A stretch of 36,200 nucleotides of DNA from Desulfobulbus sp. (GTDB lineage Bacteria; Desulfobacterota; Desulfobulbia; Desulfobulbales; Desulfobulbaceae). Under the pieces are notes generated by a model that did not search any database, was not told the origin of the DNA, and saw nothing but the letters and a program-made list of their open reading frames with translations. Made by a program: the position numbers and the translations under genes. Positions 17,709-26,024 of this stretch are shown here, in pieces; the stretch's first letter is position 1, and the number at the start of each line of letters is the position of its first letter. The stretch is taken from the NCBI GenBank assembly GCA_028684915.1, contig JAQUEZ010000050.1, positions 1 through 36,200 of the forward strand, written 5' to 3'.

Positions 17709-19022
17709 CTACTCCTCTCGTCGTACACTCAGATGGTGTTTGAGCAGCTCAGGAAAGCAGGCCGGCTGCACATTGGAATAGAGGGTATCCTCAATGGTAA
17801 TATGCGGCCCCTGGGTGCACTGATTTTCACAGAGATGGCCGACGATCTCAGGCTTGAAACCGGCACTTTCGGCGCAGTGCTGCAGGGTTTCAACGACACG
17901 GCCATTATTGCCCCGCGAAAAACAAGAGCTCCCCATGCAGACGGCAATGCGCAAAATGGCGTTTTTATCCTGCACTGCCGGTGGTCTGAGGCTCTTTCGT
18001 CCCCCTTGCCCTTCTCCCACGGTTCGTCCAAGAGCAATGATCTGGGCCCGGATCTGACGATCGCTCTGGTCGGCTACCTCGATTCGGTCGGCCTTGCCCG
18101 GATAGATCGAGTAAAGCTCACGGAATGGACCCGGGGTCAGATTGGGCATGATCACGTTGGCACCACGGCGTAGAGCCATCTCCCGTCCCTGCCAGGCATC
18201 CTTGACCGCCACGGCGGTGGTGGCGGGAATGTTGGCATCTGGGCAAAGAATCCGGGCCAGGGCCACAGCCTTGCAGGTCATCTCGATATTTGCCTCCACC
18301 TGATTGAGCGGATCGGTCTTCGGCTGGATGCGACCAAGGGGCGTATCCTGATGGGCGATGAAGGGACCGATACCGATCATGTCGAGATCGAGTTGGTGAA
18401 AAAGTAAAATATCGTCGGCCAGGATCTCGTCACTCTGCCCGGGAATACCGACCATCACTCCGCTGCCGATCTCATAGCCGATATGCTGCAGTTGACGCAA
18501 AAGAGCTACCCGATCGGAGACCTTGGCCCCGCGGTCGGGATGAATGGCCCGGTAAAGCGCGCGGTCCGAGGTTTCAAAACGCAGCAAGTAGCGGTCCGCG
18601 CCGGCATTTTTCCAGGTACGCAGGTCGTCTTCACTGCGCTCACCAAGGCTCAAAGTGATAGCCAGAGGCGTGGTCGCCTTGAGCCGGCGGAGGATATCAG
18701 CGAGCCACTCGGCCTCGAGCAGATCATCCTCACCGGACTGCAACACCAGGGTGCCATAGCCCAATTGGGTTGCCTTTTGGGCGCACTGGAGAATGTCTTG
18801 CGCGGCCAGACGGTAGCGGCTGACCTGACGGTTGCCAGCACGCAGGCCGCAGTAGTGGCAACTGCGGGCACAGAAGTTGGAAATTTCAACCAGTCCCCGC
18901 AAATGCACCGCCTCACCCACGTGTTCACGGCGCACCGCATCGGCACGATTCCACAACTGCTGCAGTTCCTGGGTCTCCTCAGAGCGGAGCCAATGGAGTA
19001 CTTCCCGGCGGTCCACGATCAA
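17709..19022 (-). CDS. hydE: [FeFe]-hydrogenase maturase HydE fused to a thioredoxin-like [2Fe-2S] domain
   Basis: HydE is a radical SAM enzyme that acts with HydG and HydF to build the H-cluster di-iron subsite. The SAM cluster motif is C51-x3-C55-x2-C58 in NFCARSCHYCGL. The TIM-barrel region runs to about residue 345 (VMVGIPGQSDE, GIGPFIAHQDTPLG, TAVAVKDAWQGRE, NVIMPNLTP), the usual full length of HydE. Residues 355-432 add a thioredoxin-like [2Fe-2S] ferredoxin domain with C362-x4-C367 and C398-x3-C402, like NuoE. It is in frame with no sign of a frameshift. Translation starts at a TTG overlapping the hydF stop (TTGA); a GTG two codons later is possible. The added domain might feed electrons to the radical SAM cluster, which is inference. 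Confidence 0.95.
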   Translation of the reverse strand: MIVDRREVLHWLRSEETQELQQLWNRADAVRREHVGEAVHLRGLVEISNFCARSCHYCGLRAGNRQVSRYRLAAQDILQCAQKATQLGYGTLVLQSGEDDLLEAEWLADILRRLKATTPLAITLSLGERSEDDLRTWKNAGADRYLLRFETSDRALYRAIHPDRGAKVSDRVALLRQLQHIGYEIGSGVMVGIPGQSDEILADDILLFHQLDLDMIGIGPFIAHQDTPLGRIQPKTDPLNQVEANIEMTCKAVALARILCPDANIPATTAVAVKDAWQGREMALRRGANVIMPNLTPGPFRELYSIYPGKADRIEVADQSDRQIRAQIIALGRTVGEGQGGRKSLRPPAVQDKNAILRIAVCMGSSCFSRGNNGRVVETLQHCAESAGFKPEIVGHLCENQCTQGPHITIEDTLYSNVQPACFPELLKHHLSVRREE

Positions 19023-20272
19023 GTGTCTCCTGAACCCAATGCTCTCAGCTGGTGGAGCAACTCCAAGGCAGCCGGAAACGGACTGAGGGCGCGGGCAAAT
19101 ATACCGAGGCTCAAGGCGATCGCCAAGCCGTAATTGGTGATCGGCACCCCAGCCTCACGGCAATGAATGATACGGCTTAAAACCTCGCGGCGGTTCAGCA
19201 TGCAGGCCCCACACTGGATCACCAGTTTGTACGTGGGTAAATCATCGGGAAAATCGTGCCCCTGCACATGGGTAAAGTCAAGCTGACCGCCAACGTACTG
19301 GGTCAGCCAGCGCGGGATCTTGACCGTACCGATATCCTCGCCAATGGGATGATGCGAGCAGGCCTCGGCCATCAGCACCCGATCACCGGGTTGGAGGCTA
19401 TCTATGGCAAGCGCGCCCTCAACCTGAGTGAGTAGATCCCCCTTGTTGCGGGCAAAGAGAATGGAAAAACTGGTCAACGCCACCTCCGAAGGGACATCGG
19501 CGGCAACCTTGAGAAAGGCTTGGGAATCGGTGACCACCAGCTTGGGAGGCGATTTCAACTGCTCAAGGGCATGTCGCAGCTCCCGCTCCTTGACCACCAT
19601 GCACAGGGAATCGCCATCCAGCAGATCACGAATGGTCTGTACCTGCGGCAGGATCAAGCGGCCCTTAGGGGCCTCCTTATCAATCGGCACGACCAGTACC
19701 GCAGTTTCCCCCGGACCGACCAGATCGGAGACAATAGCGGTATTGGCGATGAAATCCGCTGGCGTCTGTTTGATCAGTTGCTGTTTAAGCGCTGAAATGC
19801 CTTGGCCGCTCAGTGCCGAGGTGTGTACCAGGGGAATATTTCTGGCGCTCAGATTTGCCACCAGCACCCCGTCTGCTCTGGCCAGATCGGCTTTGTTCAT
19901 CACCACCACCACCGGGATTGCACGGCGAGTGAGGGCCTCAAGCAGCTCTTGTTCAAATGGGCCCCACTGGCCATCTGCACTCACCAGGACCGCCAGGTCG
20001 GTGCGCTCAAAGACGGCCCGGGTACGGGCAATGCGCATTTCGCCCAAAGCTCCAATATCATCCAAACCGGCCGTGTCGATGAACAACACCGGCCCGAGTG
20101 GCAGCAGTTCCATCGGCTTTTCCACCGGATCGGTAGTGGTGCCGGCGATACTGGAGACAAGGGCCACCTGTTGCCGAGTAATGGCGTTGAGCAGACTGGA
20201 TTTGCCCACATTTCTGCGGCCAAACAATCCGATATGCAGGCGCATGCCCTTGGGAGCGGTTTGCTTCGACAT
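19019..20272 (-). CDS. hydF: [FeFe]-hydrogenase H-cluster maturation GTPase HydF
   Basis: HydF is the GTPase scaffold on which the di-iron subcluster is assembled and from which it is passed to apo-hydrogenase. From the ATG at 20272 the 417-residue protein has a G domain with GRRNVGKSS (18-26), a T-rich switch SIAGTTTDPV, DTAGL (66-70) and NKAD. A dimerisation region follows, then the C-terminal Fe-S motif C305-x-H307 ... C354-x2-C357 (EACSHHPIGEDIG and IQCGACML). A start at 20314 would overlap aspA by 41 nt. The chosen ATG lies one base after the aspA stop, so the two genes are tightly coupled. Confidence 0.96.
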   Translation of the reverse strand: MSKQTAPKGMRLHIGLFGRRNVGKSSLLNAITRQQVALVSSIAGTTTDPVEKPMELLPLGPVLFIDTAGLDDIGALGEMRIARTRAVFERTDLAVLVSADGQWGPFEQELLEALTRRAIPVVVVMNKADLARADGVLVANLSARNIPLVHTSALSGQGISALKQQLIKQTPADFIANTAIVSDLVGPGETAVLVVPIDKEAPKGRLILPQVQTIRDLLDGDSLCMVVKERELRHALEQLKSPPKLVVTDSQAFLKVAADVPSEVALTSFSILFARNKGDLLTQVEGALAIDSLQPGDRVLMAEACSHHPIGEDIGTVKIPRWLTQYVGGQLDFTHVQGHDFPDDLPTYKLVIQCGACMLNRREVLSRIIHCREAGVPITNYGLAIALSLGIFARALSPFPAALELLHQLRALGSGDT

Positions 20273-20273
20273 T

Positions 20274-21704
20274 CTAGTCTTCTTTTGTTTCTTTTTCCTG
20301 AACAGGGGGGACAAAACCTAAACGACAGACCGCAGTGGCACTGGTCAACTGATCAAACTGCTCCCCACGCATACCGCCCTCCAGGGCCAGTTCACGCACG
20401 GATCTGCCGGTTTGCACCGCCTGAACAGCGATCTTTGCCGCCTGTTCGTAGCCCATGGCAGGCAGGAGCGCAGTGGCGCTGGCCGTGGAATTTTCCACCT
20501 GCCGGGCACAGCTCAGTTCGTCTACCTCAATGCCGCTTATGCAGTGCCGACAGAGGATATCATCGGCACGACTGAGTAAATCGATATTTTCAAGCAGGGT
20601 GTGGGCGACCAGTGGCAAAAAGGGATTCAACTCCAGGTTGCCCGAAGCGCAGGCCAGAGTCAGGGCACAATCGTTGCCAATGACCAGCATGGCCACCTGG
20701 CTCACCGCCTCGGGGATAACCGGGTTGATTTTCCCCGGCATAATCGAAGATCCGGCCTGCCGTTTGGGGAGAATGATCTCAGCCAGCCCTGCAGCCGGCC
20801 CGGAACTGAGCAGGCGAAGATCACCGCATATTTTCAGCAGGCTGGTGGCATGGGCCTTGAGGATTCCGGAGACCTCGACAAACACATCAACGTTCTGGGT
20901 GGCATCGACCAGGTTTTCCGCCCGCGCCAGGTTTAAGCCGGAAAGCTCACGCAGCCGCTCCACCACCTCAAAGATGTATCGCCTGGGCGCGGCCATTCCT
21001 GTGCCCACGGCGGTGCCACCAAGGTTGACCACCCGCAAACGTTCAGCGCATTTGGAAATACGCCAGCGGTCTCGGTTGATTGCCTCGGCATAGGCACCAA
21101 AGCTCCTGCCCACGGTAATCAAAACCGCATCCTGCAATTCGGTCCGGGCCACCTTAACCACATGGGCCCAACGCCGCTCCTGGCCCTGGAAGGCCTCTTG
21201 CAGAGCCAACACCTGCTGTTCCAATTCACCAAGCAGCCGTAACGCCGCCACCCGCAGAGCCGTGGGAAAGACATCGTTGGTCGACTGATGACGGTTTAAA
21301 TCATCCAGAGGACTGATCCGGTCGTAGGCCCCTCGCTCCAGGCCAAGTAACTCCAGGGCCCTATTGGCCAACACCTCGTTGACATTCATATTGGCACTGG
21401 TTCCGGCCCCGCCCTGCAGGCTGTCGACCACCACTGAATGCGAAAGATCGCCATCGGCCATCTGCCGACAGGCGGCCAAAATAGCCCCAACTTTATCCGG
21501 ATCCTTTTGCCAAGCACCTAAGCGTTGATTGGTCTGGGCAGAGGCCAGTTTCACCAGCCCGAAAGCACGGACAAGCATGGGATGAAGAGGACAACCGGAA
21601 AGGGGGAAATTCTCCAGAGCCCGGTGGGTATGAATACCCCACAAGGGATTGCCGGGAATTGTCAGGGAGCCGATGGAATCGGTTTCATTTCGATTCTGCA
21701 CCAT
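20274..21704 (-). CDS. aspA: Aspartate ammonia-lyase (aspartase)
   Basis: Aspartase converts L-aspartate to fumarate and ammonia. The 476-residue protein has the superfamily regions GGAGTSANMNVNEV (98-111), HQSTNDVFPTA (139-149) and the catalytic-loop signature GSSIMPGKINP (318-328). These place it with class II aspartase/fumarase enzymes. Fumarase is the main alternative, but the start of the family signature and the context favour aspartase: aspA genes are recurrently found beside hydE, hydF and hydG. Its ammonia may supply the bridgehead nitrogen of the H-cluster, which is a hypothesis. It is the first gene of the five-gene maturation/sensor unit, and its Shine-Dalgarno sequence is weak. 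Confidence 0.93.
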   Translation of the reverse strand: MVQNRNETDSIGSLTIPGNPLWGIHTHRALENFPLSGCPLHPMLVRAFGLVKLASAQTNQRLGAWQKDPDKVGAILAACRQMADGDLSHSVVVDSLQGGAGTSANMNVNEVLANRALELLGLERGAYDRISPLDDLNRHQSTNDVFPTALRVAALRLLGELEQQVLALQEAFQGQERRWAHVVKVARTELQDAVLITVGRSFGAYAEAINRDRWRISKCAERLRVVNLGGTAVGTGMAAPRRYIFEVVERLRELSGLNLARAENLVDATQNVDVFVEVSGILKAHATSLLKICGDLRLLSSGPAAGLAEIILPKRQAGSSIMPGKINPVIPEAVSQVAMLVIGNDCALTLACASGNLELNPFLPLVAHTLLENIDLLSRADDILCRHCISGIEVDELSCARQVENSTASATALLPAMGYEQAAKIAVQAVQTGRSVRELALEGGMRGEQFDQLTSATAVCRLGFVPPVQEKETKED

Positions 21705-21763
21705 ACCGGATCAAGAACGGGGTTGAACGAAAGGGGCCCCAAAAAAGGATCGCCTGGTGGGAG

Positions 21764-21834
21764 AATTCGACAGGACTCCGGTAATCAGCCCATACCGGAG
21801 CCCCCGCAGTAGGAGTAGAGCGCGTTGTCGAACC
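21764..21834 (-). other. Nested inverted repeats in the aspA leader, possible structured RNA
   Basis: Outer arms TTCGACA (21766-21772) and TGTCGAA (21826-21832) are perfectly complementary and extend with wobble pairs. Inside them CTCCGGTA (21776-21783) and TACCGGAG (21793-21800) form a perfect 8-bp hairpin. The element lies 60-130 nt upstream of the aspA start in a 395-nt gap with no gene. It matches no riboswitch family that I can confirm. Confidence 0.4.
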
Positions 21835-21924
21835 TCGTAAAAACTTTTTTTGTTTATCGAAAGGGCCTGATTTGAGAAAAGATTTCCCGTTAAGCCCAAT
21901 TTTGCAACGTATAAGGGTAACTCC

Positions 21925-21946
21925 CGCGACATGACAGCCTGTCGCG
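21925..21946. other. Perfect 7-bp inverted repeat in the hydA-aspA gap
   Basis: CGCGACA and TGTCGCG are separated by 8 nt. The position, about 220 nt upstream of aspA and 155 nt downstream of hydA, would suit an operator or an RNA hairpin. No T-run follows on either strand. Confidence 0.35.
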
Positions 21947-22008
21947 AAAACCGCCATGCCACGGAAGCTCCTTTATAGAAACCGCAAATACAACGCGGAT
22001 TATAGTTA

Positions 22009-22095
22009 GGATGGACTCGGAAAAACTCCATCACTCTTTAGAAGATGGTTCGGTAAAAACGCTACGACCAGGAGATCGAAGTTTTTCCGACGCCA
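22009..22095 (+). repeat. Dispersed palindromic repeat, copy C
   Basis: GATGGACTCGGAAAAACTCC-ATCAC begins at 22010, then AAGATGGTTCGGTAAAAACGC and, at 22089, GACGCCATCAG. These are the same blocks in the same order as copy D. A CGCAAATACA block lies just upstream at 21983. It ends 5 nt from the hydA stop. Confidence 0.7.
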
Positions 22096-22099
22096 TCAG

Positions 22100-24130
22100 T
22101 TATGCTTGTGTTGTCGGGGCCAACTCGGCGTGTATTGCCTCAACGACCTTTTCCAGGGTGGCATGGGAAATAATGTTGTCGCCCACGGCCACATTGGGGC
22201 CATCCCCACACTTTTCAAAACAAAACGATGCCTGCACCAGGACCTTGTTCTCCAGATCATTGGCCTCGACATACTTCATCAGCCCCTGGATAATGGACTG
22301 GGAACTGCGCAGAAAACAACCGGTTCCGGCACAGACCCGCACTGCCAGCAAACCCGAGCCCGCCTCAACCGCCTTGGAAATGGCCACCTCCTCGGCACTG
22401 GACCGACGACGGTGGTGGTAGTGGGTGTGGAGCAGACGATGGGCCTCGCGGCTACCGGGTTCGCCCAGGTACTTCTGATAGCACTCATGGACAAAATGGT
22501 TTTCCTGGGAACAGTGGAGATCAAGCAGACGATCGGTATTGTAAATCGCCTCAGCCCGCTTTTTCCGTCGCAGAGCAATATCACGGCTCACCGGCTGCCC
22601 GGCACCACCGATACAACCACCGGGGCAAGCCATGACCTCGACCAGATCAACGATCAGCGAGCCGTCGAGAATCTGATTCATCACCTCGCGCGCCTTGGCC
22701 AGACCATGAACAATGGCCAATCGCAATTCCATGCCGCCGACCTCGGTGCGGATGATACGCAGGGCCTGCTCGCCACGGACCTCCTCAAACTCGGGGTCCA
22801 CCGGATTGTGTCCGGTGATCTTACCCACCGCATAGCGCAGTACCGCCTCGGTCACGCCGCCGCTGTTACCAAAAATTATACCGGCCCCGGTCTTGAAGCC
22901 CATGGGCATGTCAAAACTGGTAGGATGGAGCTTGTCTAGGCTCAGCCCCGACTGCTCGATCATCCGCGCCAGTTCCTGGGTGGTGAGCACATAGTCCACA
23001 TCCGGGGAACCGCAATTTTGAAATTCCGGACGACGGGCTTCAAACTTTTTGGCCGTACAGGGCATGATCGCCACCATGACCACATCCTCGCGATCGCGCC
23101 CCAATTGAGTCGGCAGGGTGTGTTTAACCATGGCCCCCATTATCTGCTGGGGAGAGCGGCAGGTACTCAGATTCCCCAGAAGCTGCGGGAAGTACTGCTC
23201 GGCAAACTTGACCCAACCCGGACAGCAGCTGGTGAACAGGGGCAAGCGCTCGCCATTGGTCTTACGACTGATAAACTCATTGGCCTCTTCGACCACGGTA
23301 AGATCGGCAGTGAAGCTGGTGTCATAGACCGTATCAAAGCCCATGCACTTCATGGCCGCCACAACCTGGCCAGTGGTACTCAGCCCGTATTCAAGGCCGA
23401 ACTGCTCACCGATGGCCACCCGCACCGCAGGCGCGATCTGGGCAACAACCACCTTCTTAGGGTCATTGATTGCCTGCCAGACCTGCTCGATCTCCGAAGC
23501 TGGAGCCAGTGCCCCGGTAGGACAAACAGCGGCACACTGCCCGCAGTTGACGCATTCAGTCGAGGCCAGATCATGGCCAAAGGCCGGCAACACGGCAACC
23601 TTGTGGCCGCGGTAGGCAAAATCGATCGCGCCGATGGATTGGATCTCATCGCAAAAACGGACACAGTCGCCGCAAAGCACGCATTTGTTGGGATCACGGA
23701 TCAGAGCCGGGCTGGAAGTGTCCACCGGCTTAGGCTCATAGATCGAACGATAGCGGATCTTATCGATACCAAGACGACGGGCGATATCCTGCAGTTGGCA
23801 GGAACCGCTGCGCACGCAGCTCGTGCACTCGCGGTCGTGGTTGGCCAGGATCAACTCAATGGAAATTTTACGAATCTCACGTAATTCCTGAGTATTGGTA
23901 CGAATGACCATGCCCGCCTCGGGCGCAGTGGAACAGGCGCCGAGGATACCATGGCCTTCAACATCCACTAAACAGAGACGGCAAGCACCATACACACTCA
24001 AATCGGAGTGATAGCAAAAGGTGGGCAGATCGATACCGGCCTTGCGCACCAGCTCCAATAGATTTGTTTCCCCCTCGATGGCGATCTTACGACCGTCGAT
24101 GGTCATGGTGGCAGTTTTACTCTTAATCAT
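22100..24130 (-). CDS. hydA: NAD(H)-linked [FeFe] hydrogenase catalytic subunit HydA
   Basis: The 676-residue protein starts at the ATG at 24130, preceded by AAGGAGG; an upstream in-frame ATG reads into hydB. The order is: a plant-type [2Fe-2S] domain (CYHSDLSVYGACRLC, about 39-53, with a further Cys66); a His-ligated [4Fe-4S] (H98, C102, C105, C111); two [4Fe-4S] (C150-C160 and C193-C203); the H-cluster domain; and a C-terminal NuoE-like [2Fe-2S] domain (C600, C605, C637, C641). The three H-cluster motifs are complete: FTSCCPGWV (299-307), MPCTAKKFEA (356-365) and EVMACPGGCIGGAGQP (498-513). It reduces protons or oxidises H2 as part of a cytosolic HydABC complex. The complete active-site set contrasts with the altered motifs of the HydS-like protein. 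Confidence 0.97.
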   Translation of the reverse strand: MIKSKTATMTIDGRKIAIEGETNLLELVRKAGIDLPTFCYHSDLSVYGACRLCLVDVEGHGILGACSTAPEAGMVIRTNTQELREIRKISIELILANHDRECTSCVRSGSCQLQDIARRLGIDKIRYRSIYEPKPVDTSSPALIRDPNKCVLCGDCVRFCDEIQSIGAIDFAYRGHKVAVLPAFGHDLASTECVNCGQCAAVCPTGALAPASEIEQVWQAINDPKKVVVAQIAPAVRVAIGEQFGLEYGLSTTGQVVAAMKCMGFDTVYDTSFTADLTVVEEANEFISRKTNGERLPLFTSCCPGWVKFAEQYFPQLLGNLSTCRSPQQIMGAMVKHTLPTQLGRDREDVVMVAIMPCTAKKFEARRPEFQNCGSPDVDYVLTTQELARMIEQSGLSLDKLHPTSFDMPMGFKTGAGIIFGNSGGVTEAVLRYAVGKITGHNPVDPEFEEVRGEQALRIIRTEVGGMELRLAIVHGLAKAREVMNQILDGSLIVDLVEVMACPGGCIGGAGQPVSRDIALRRKKRAEAIYNTDRLLDLHCSQENHFVHECYQKYLGEPGSREAHRLLHTHYHHRRRSSAEEVAISKAVEAGSGLLAVRVCAGTGCFLRSSQSIIQGLMKYVEANDLENKVLVQASFCFEKCGDGPNVAVGDNIISHATLEKVVEAIHAELAPTTQA

Positions 24131-24140
24131 AACAGCCTCC

Positions 24141-26024
24141 TTAGAATCCCTCGACAGCGTCGAATTTGCACGACTGAGCGCAAACACCACATTTGATGCA
24201 CTTGTCCTGATCAATCACATGCGGTTGTTTCTTCTCGCCGCTGATTGCGCTCACCGGACACTTCTTGGCGCAGAACCCGCAACCCTTGCACTTCTCGGCA
24301 TTGATCCAGGGCTTGAGCAGGGCCTTGCACTCACCGGCCGGACAGATCTTGTCGCGTACATGGGATGTGTATTCGTCGGCAAAGTAATGGAGGGTGGAAA
24401 GCACCGGATTGGGAGCGGTTTTCCCCAGACCACAGAGAGATCCCTTCTGCACCGCCAGAGCGAGCTCTTTCAAGAGCGGGATAGTGTTCTCATCGGCACG
24501 TCCTTCGATGATGTCATCCATCATCGCCAGCATCTGGCGGGTGCCCTCACGACAGAGGACGCACTTGCCGCAACTCTCGCGCTGGGCAAATTCCATGAAA
24601 AACCGGGCTACCGAAACCATACAGGTGTCCCGATTCATCACTACCAGACCGCCGCTGCCGACCATGGCGCCCACGGAGCGCAGGGAATCAAAATCCATGG
24701 ACAGCTCAAGATGATCCGGAGTGAGACAGCCGCCGGACGGGCCACCGATCTGCACCGCCTTGAACCCCGCCGGGTCAATGGTGCCATCGGCTTTGGTCAC
24801 CCCGCCGCCGATATTGTAGACGATTTCGCGCAGGGTGGTGCCGAAAGGCACTTCGATCAGGCCGGTGTTGGCCACATGGCCGGTCAAGGCAAAGGTTTTG
24901 GTGCCGGGTGAATTGGGAGTCCCCAGTTCGCGGAAGCGGGAGGCACCCTCACGGACTATGCGGACCGCATGAGCCAAGGTTTCGACGTTGTTGATGATGG
25001 TCGGTTTGCCCCAGAGTCCGCTCTGGGCAGGAAACGGCGGCTTGGGTCGGGGCATGCCTCGCTGGCCCTCAATGGAGGCAATCATCGCGGTTTCCTCGCC
25101 GCAGACAAAAGCACCCGCCCCTTCCATAATGGAACACCGGAGGTTGGTGCCCGAGCCGAAGACATCCTCACCGAGAATACCGCGTTCTTCCGCATCGTTA
25201 ACCGCCCGCCGCATGCGCTCAACAGCCAAAGGGTATTCGGCGCGAACATAGACCAGGGTCTCATCGGCACCTATGGCACGGGCCGCGATCATCAATCCTT
25301 CGATAACCGAGTGGGGATTGCCTTCCATGACACTGCGGTTCATGAAAGCGCCGGGATCTCCCTCATCGGCATTGCAGATGACATACTTCTTATCGCTGAC
25401 CTGCTTACGCGCTGTTTCCCATTTAACGCCGGTGGGATAACCACCGCCCCCCCGGCCGCGAAGACCGGATTCGGCAATCTCGGCACAGATTTCTTCGGGC
25501 GCCAGATGGAGAAAGGCGTTTTGGGCCGCTGCATAGCCACCGATGCAAAGATACTCGTCCAAATTTTCTGGATCGATGATGCCGCATTCACCAAGAACGA
25601 AACGTTGCTGACGGGTGTAAAAGGGAATCTCGTCGGCCCCTTTGCAGGCATGTCCATTACCGGGTTCGGTATAGAGCAGCCGCTCGACAATGCCACCGCA
25701 GACCAGGCTGGTTTCGATGATCTCGTCGACATCGCCTGGTTTCACCTGGGTGTAGAGGATATTTTCCGGCAGAATCGTAACCAGTGGACCCCTCTGGCAA
25801 AAGCCCTGACAGCCGCTGCGGGTAAAGGCGGTTTTCTCATGGTTGTCGTCCTCTTCACGCAGTTCGAGGGTAAAGGGTAGCGCCCTCTCCTGCATCCGCT
25901 TTTGGAAAGCGGCAAAGACTTTCATTGCGCCGTTGGCAATACAACCGGTACCGGCACAAAGCACAACACGCCGCTGGGCCCCCATAAGCGGGTCGGGATG
26001 GGTGGCGTTATAGGGCATGCTCAT
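24141..26024 (-). CDS. hydB: HydB, NuoF-like flavin/NAD(H) subunit of HydABC hydrogenase
   Basis: This FMN and NAD(H)-binding subunit exchanges electrons between NADH and the Fe-S chain and is the proposed bifurcation centre in HydABC enzymes. The 627-residue protein has an N-terminal thioredoxin-like [2Fe-2S] domain (C23, C28, C72, C76). The NuoF core has GLRGRGGGGYPTGVKW (188-202) and NADEGDPGAFMNR. The N3 cluster is ESCGKCVLCREG (C485, C488, C491) plus C531. A KICPAGEC pair follows (C561, C566), then two C-terminal [4Fe-4S] motifs (C579-C589 and C609-C619). The extra CPAGEC cysteines and C-terminal ferredoxin are typical of bifurcating-type HydB. Its start overlaps the hydC stop (ATGA), and it ends 10 nt before hydA. 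Confidence 0.96.
   Translation of the reverse strand: MSMPYNATHPDPLMGAQRRVVLCAGTGCIANGAMKVFAAFQKRMQERALPFTLELREEDDNHEKTAFTRSGCQGFCQRGPLVTILPENILYTQVKPGDVDEIIETSLVCGGIVERLLYTEPGNGHACKGADEIPFYTRQQRFVLGECGIIDPENLDEYLCIGGYAAAQNAFLHLAPEEICAEIAESGLRGRGGGGYPTGVKWETARKQVSDKKYVICNADEGDPGAFMNRSVMEGNPHSVIEGLMIAARAIGADETLVYVRAEYPLAVERMRRAVNDAEERGILGEDVFGSGTNLRCSIMEGAGAFVCGEETAMIASIEGQRGMPRPKPPFPAQSGLWGKPTIINNVETLAHAVRIVREGASRFRELGTPNSPGTKTFALTGHVANTGLIEVPFGTTLREIVYNIGGGVTKADGTIDPAGFKAVQIGGPSGGCLTPDHLELSMDFDSLRSVGAMVGSGGLVVMNRDTCMVSVARFFMEFAQRESCGKCVLCREGTRQMLAMMDDIIEGRADENTIPLLKELALAVQKGSLCGLGKTAPNPVLSTLHYFADEYTSHVRDKICPAGECKALLKPWINAEKCKGCGFCAKKCPVSAISGEKKQPHVIDQDKCIKCGVCAQSCKFDAVEGF

Noticed and set aside
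21755..21780. AATTCGACAGG on the plus strand resembles the conserved 5' segment of tmRNA.
   Set aside because: No matching acceptor arm, tag reading frame or 3' TTCGAxTC...CCA end is found within 400 nt. The match is part of the inverted repeats.
21711..22034. Minus-strand open frame of 107 codons in the hydA-aspA gap (ends SFFGAPFVQPRS).
   Set aside because: It runs through repeat copy C and the nested inverted repeats, lacks a Shine-Dalgarno sequence and matches no protein I know. The region is better read as non-coding, though a conserved short peptide cannot be fully excluded.
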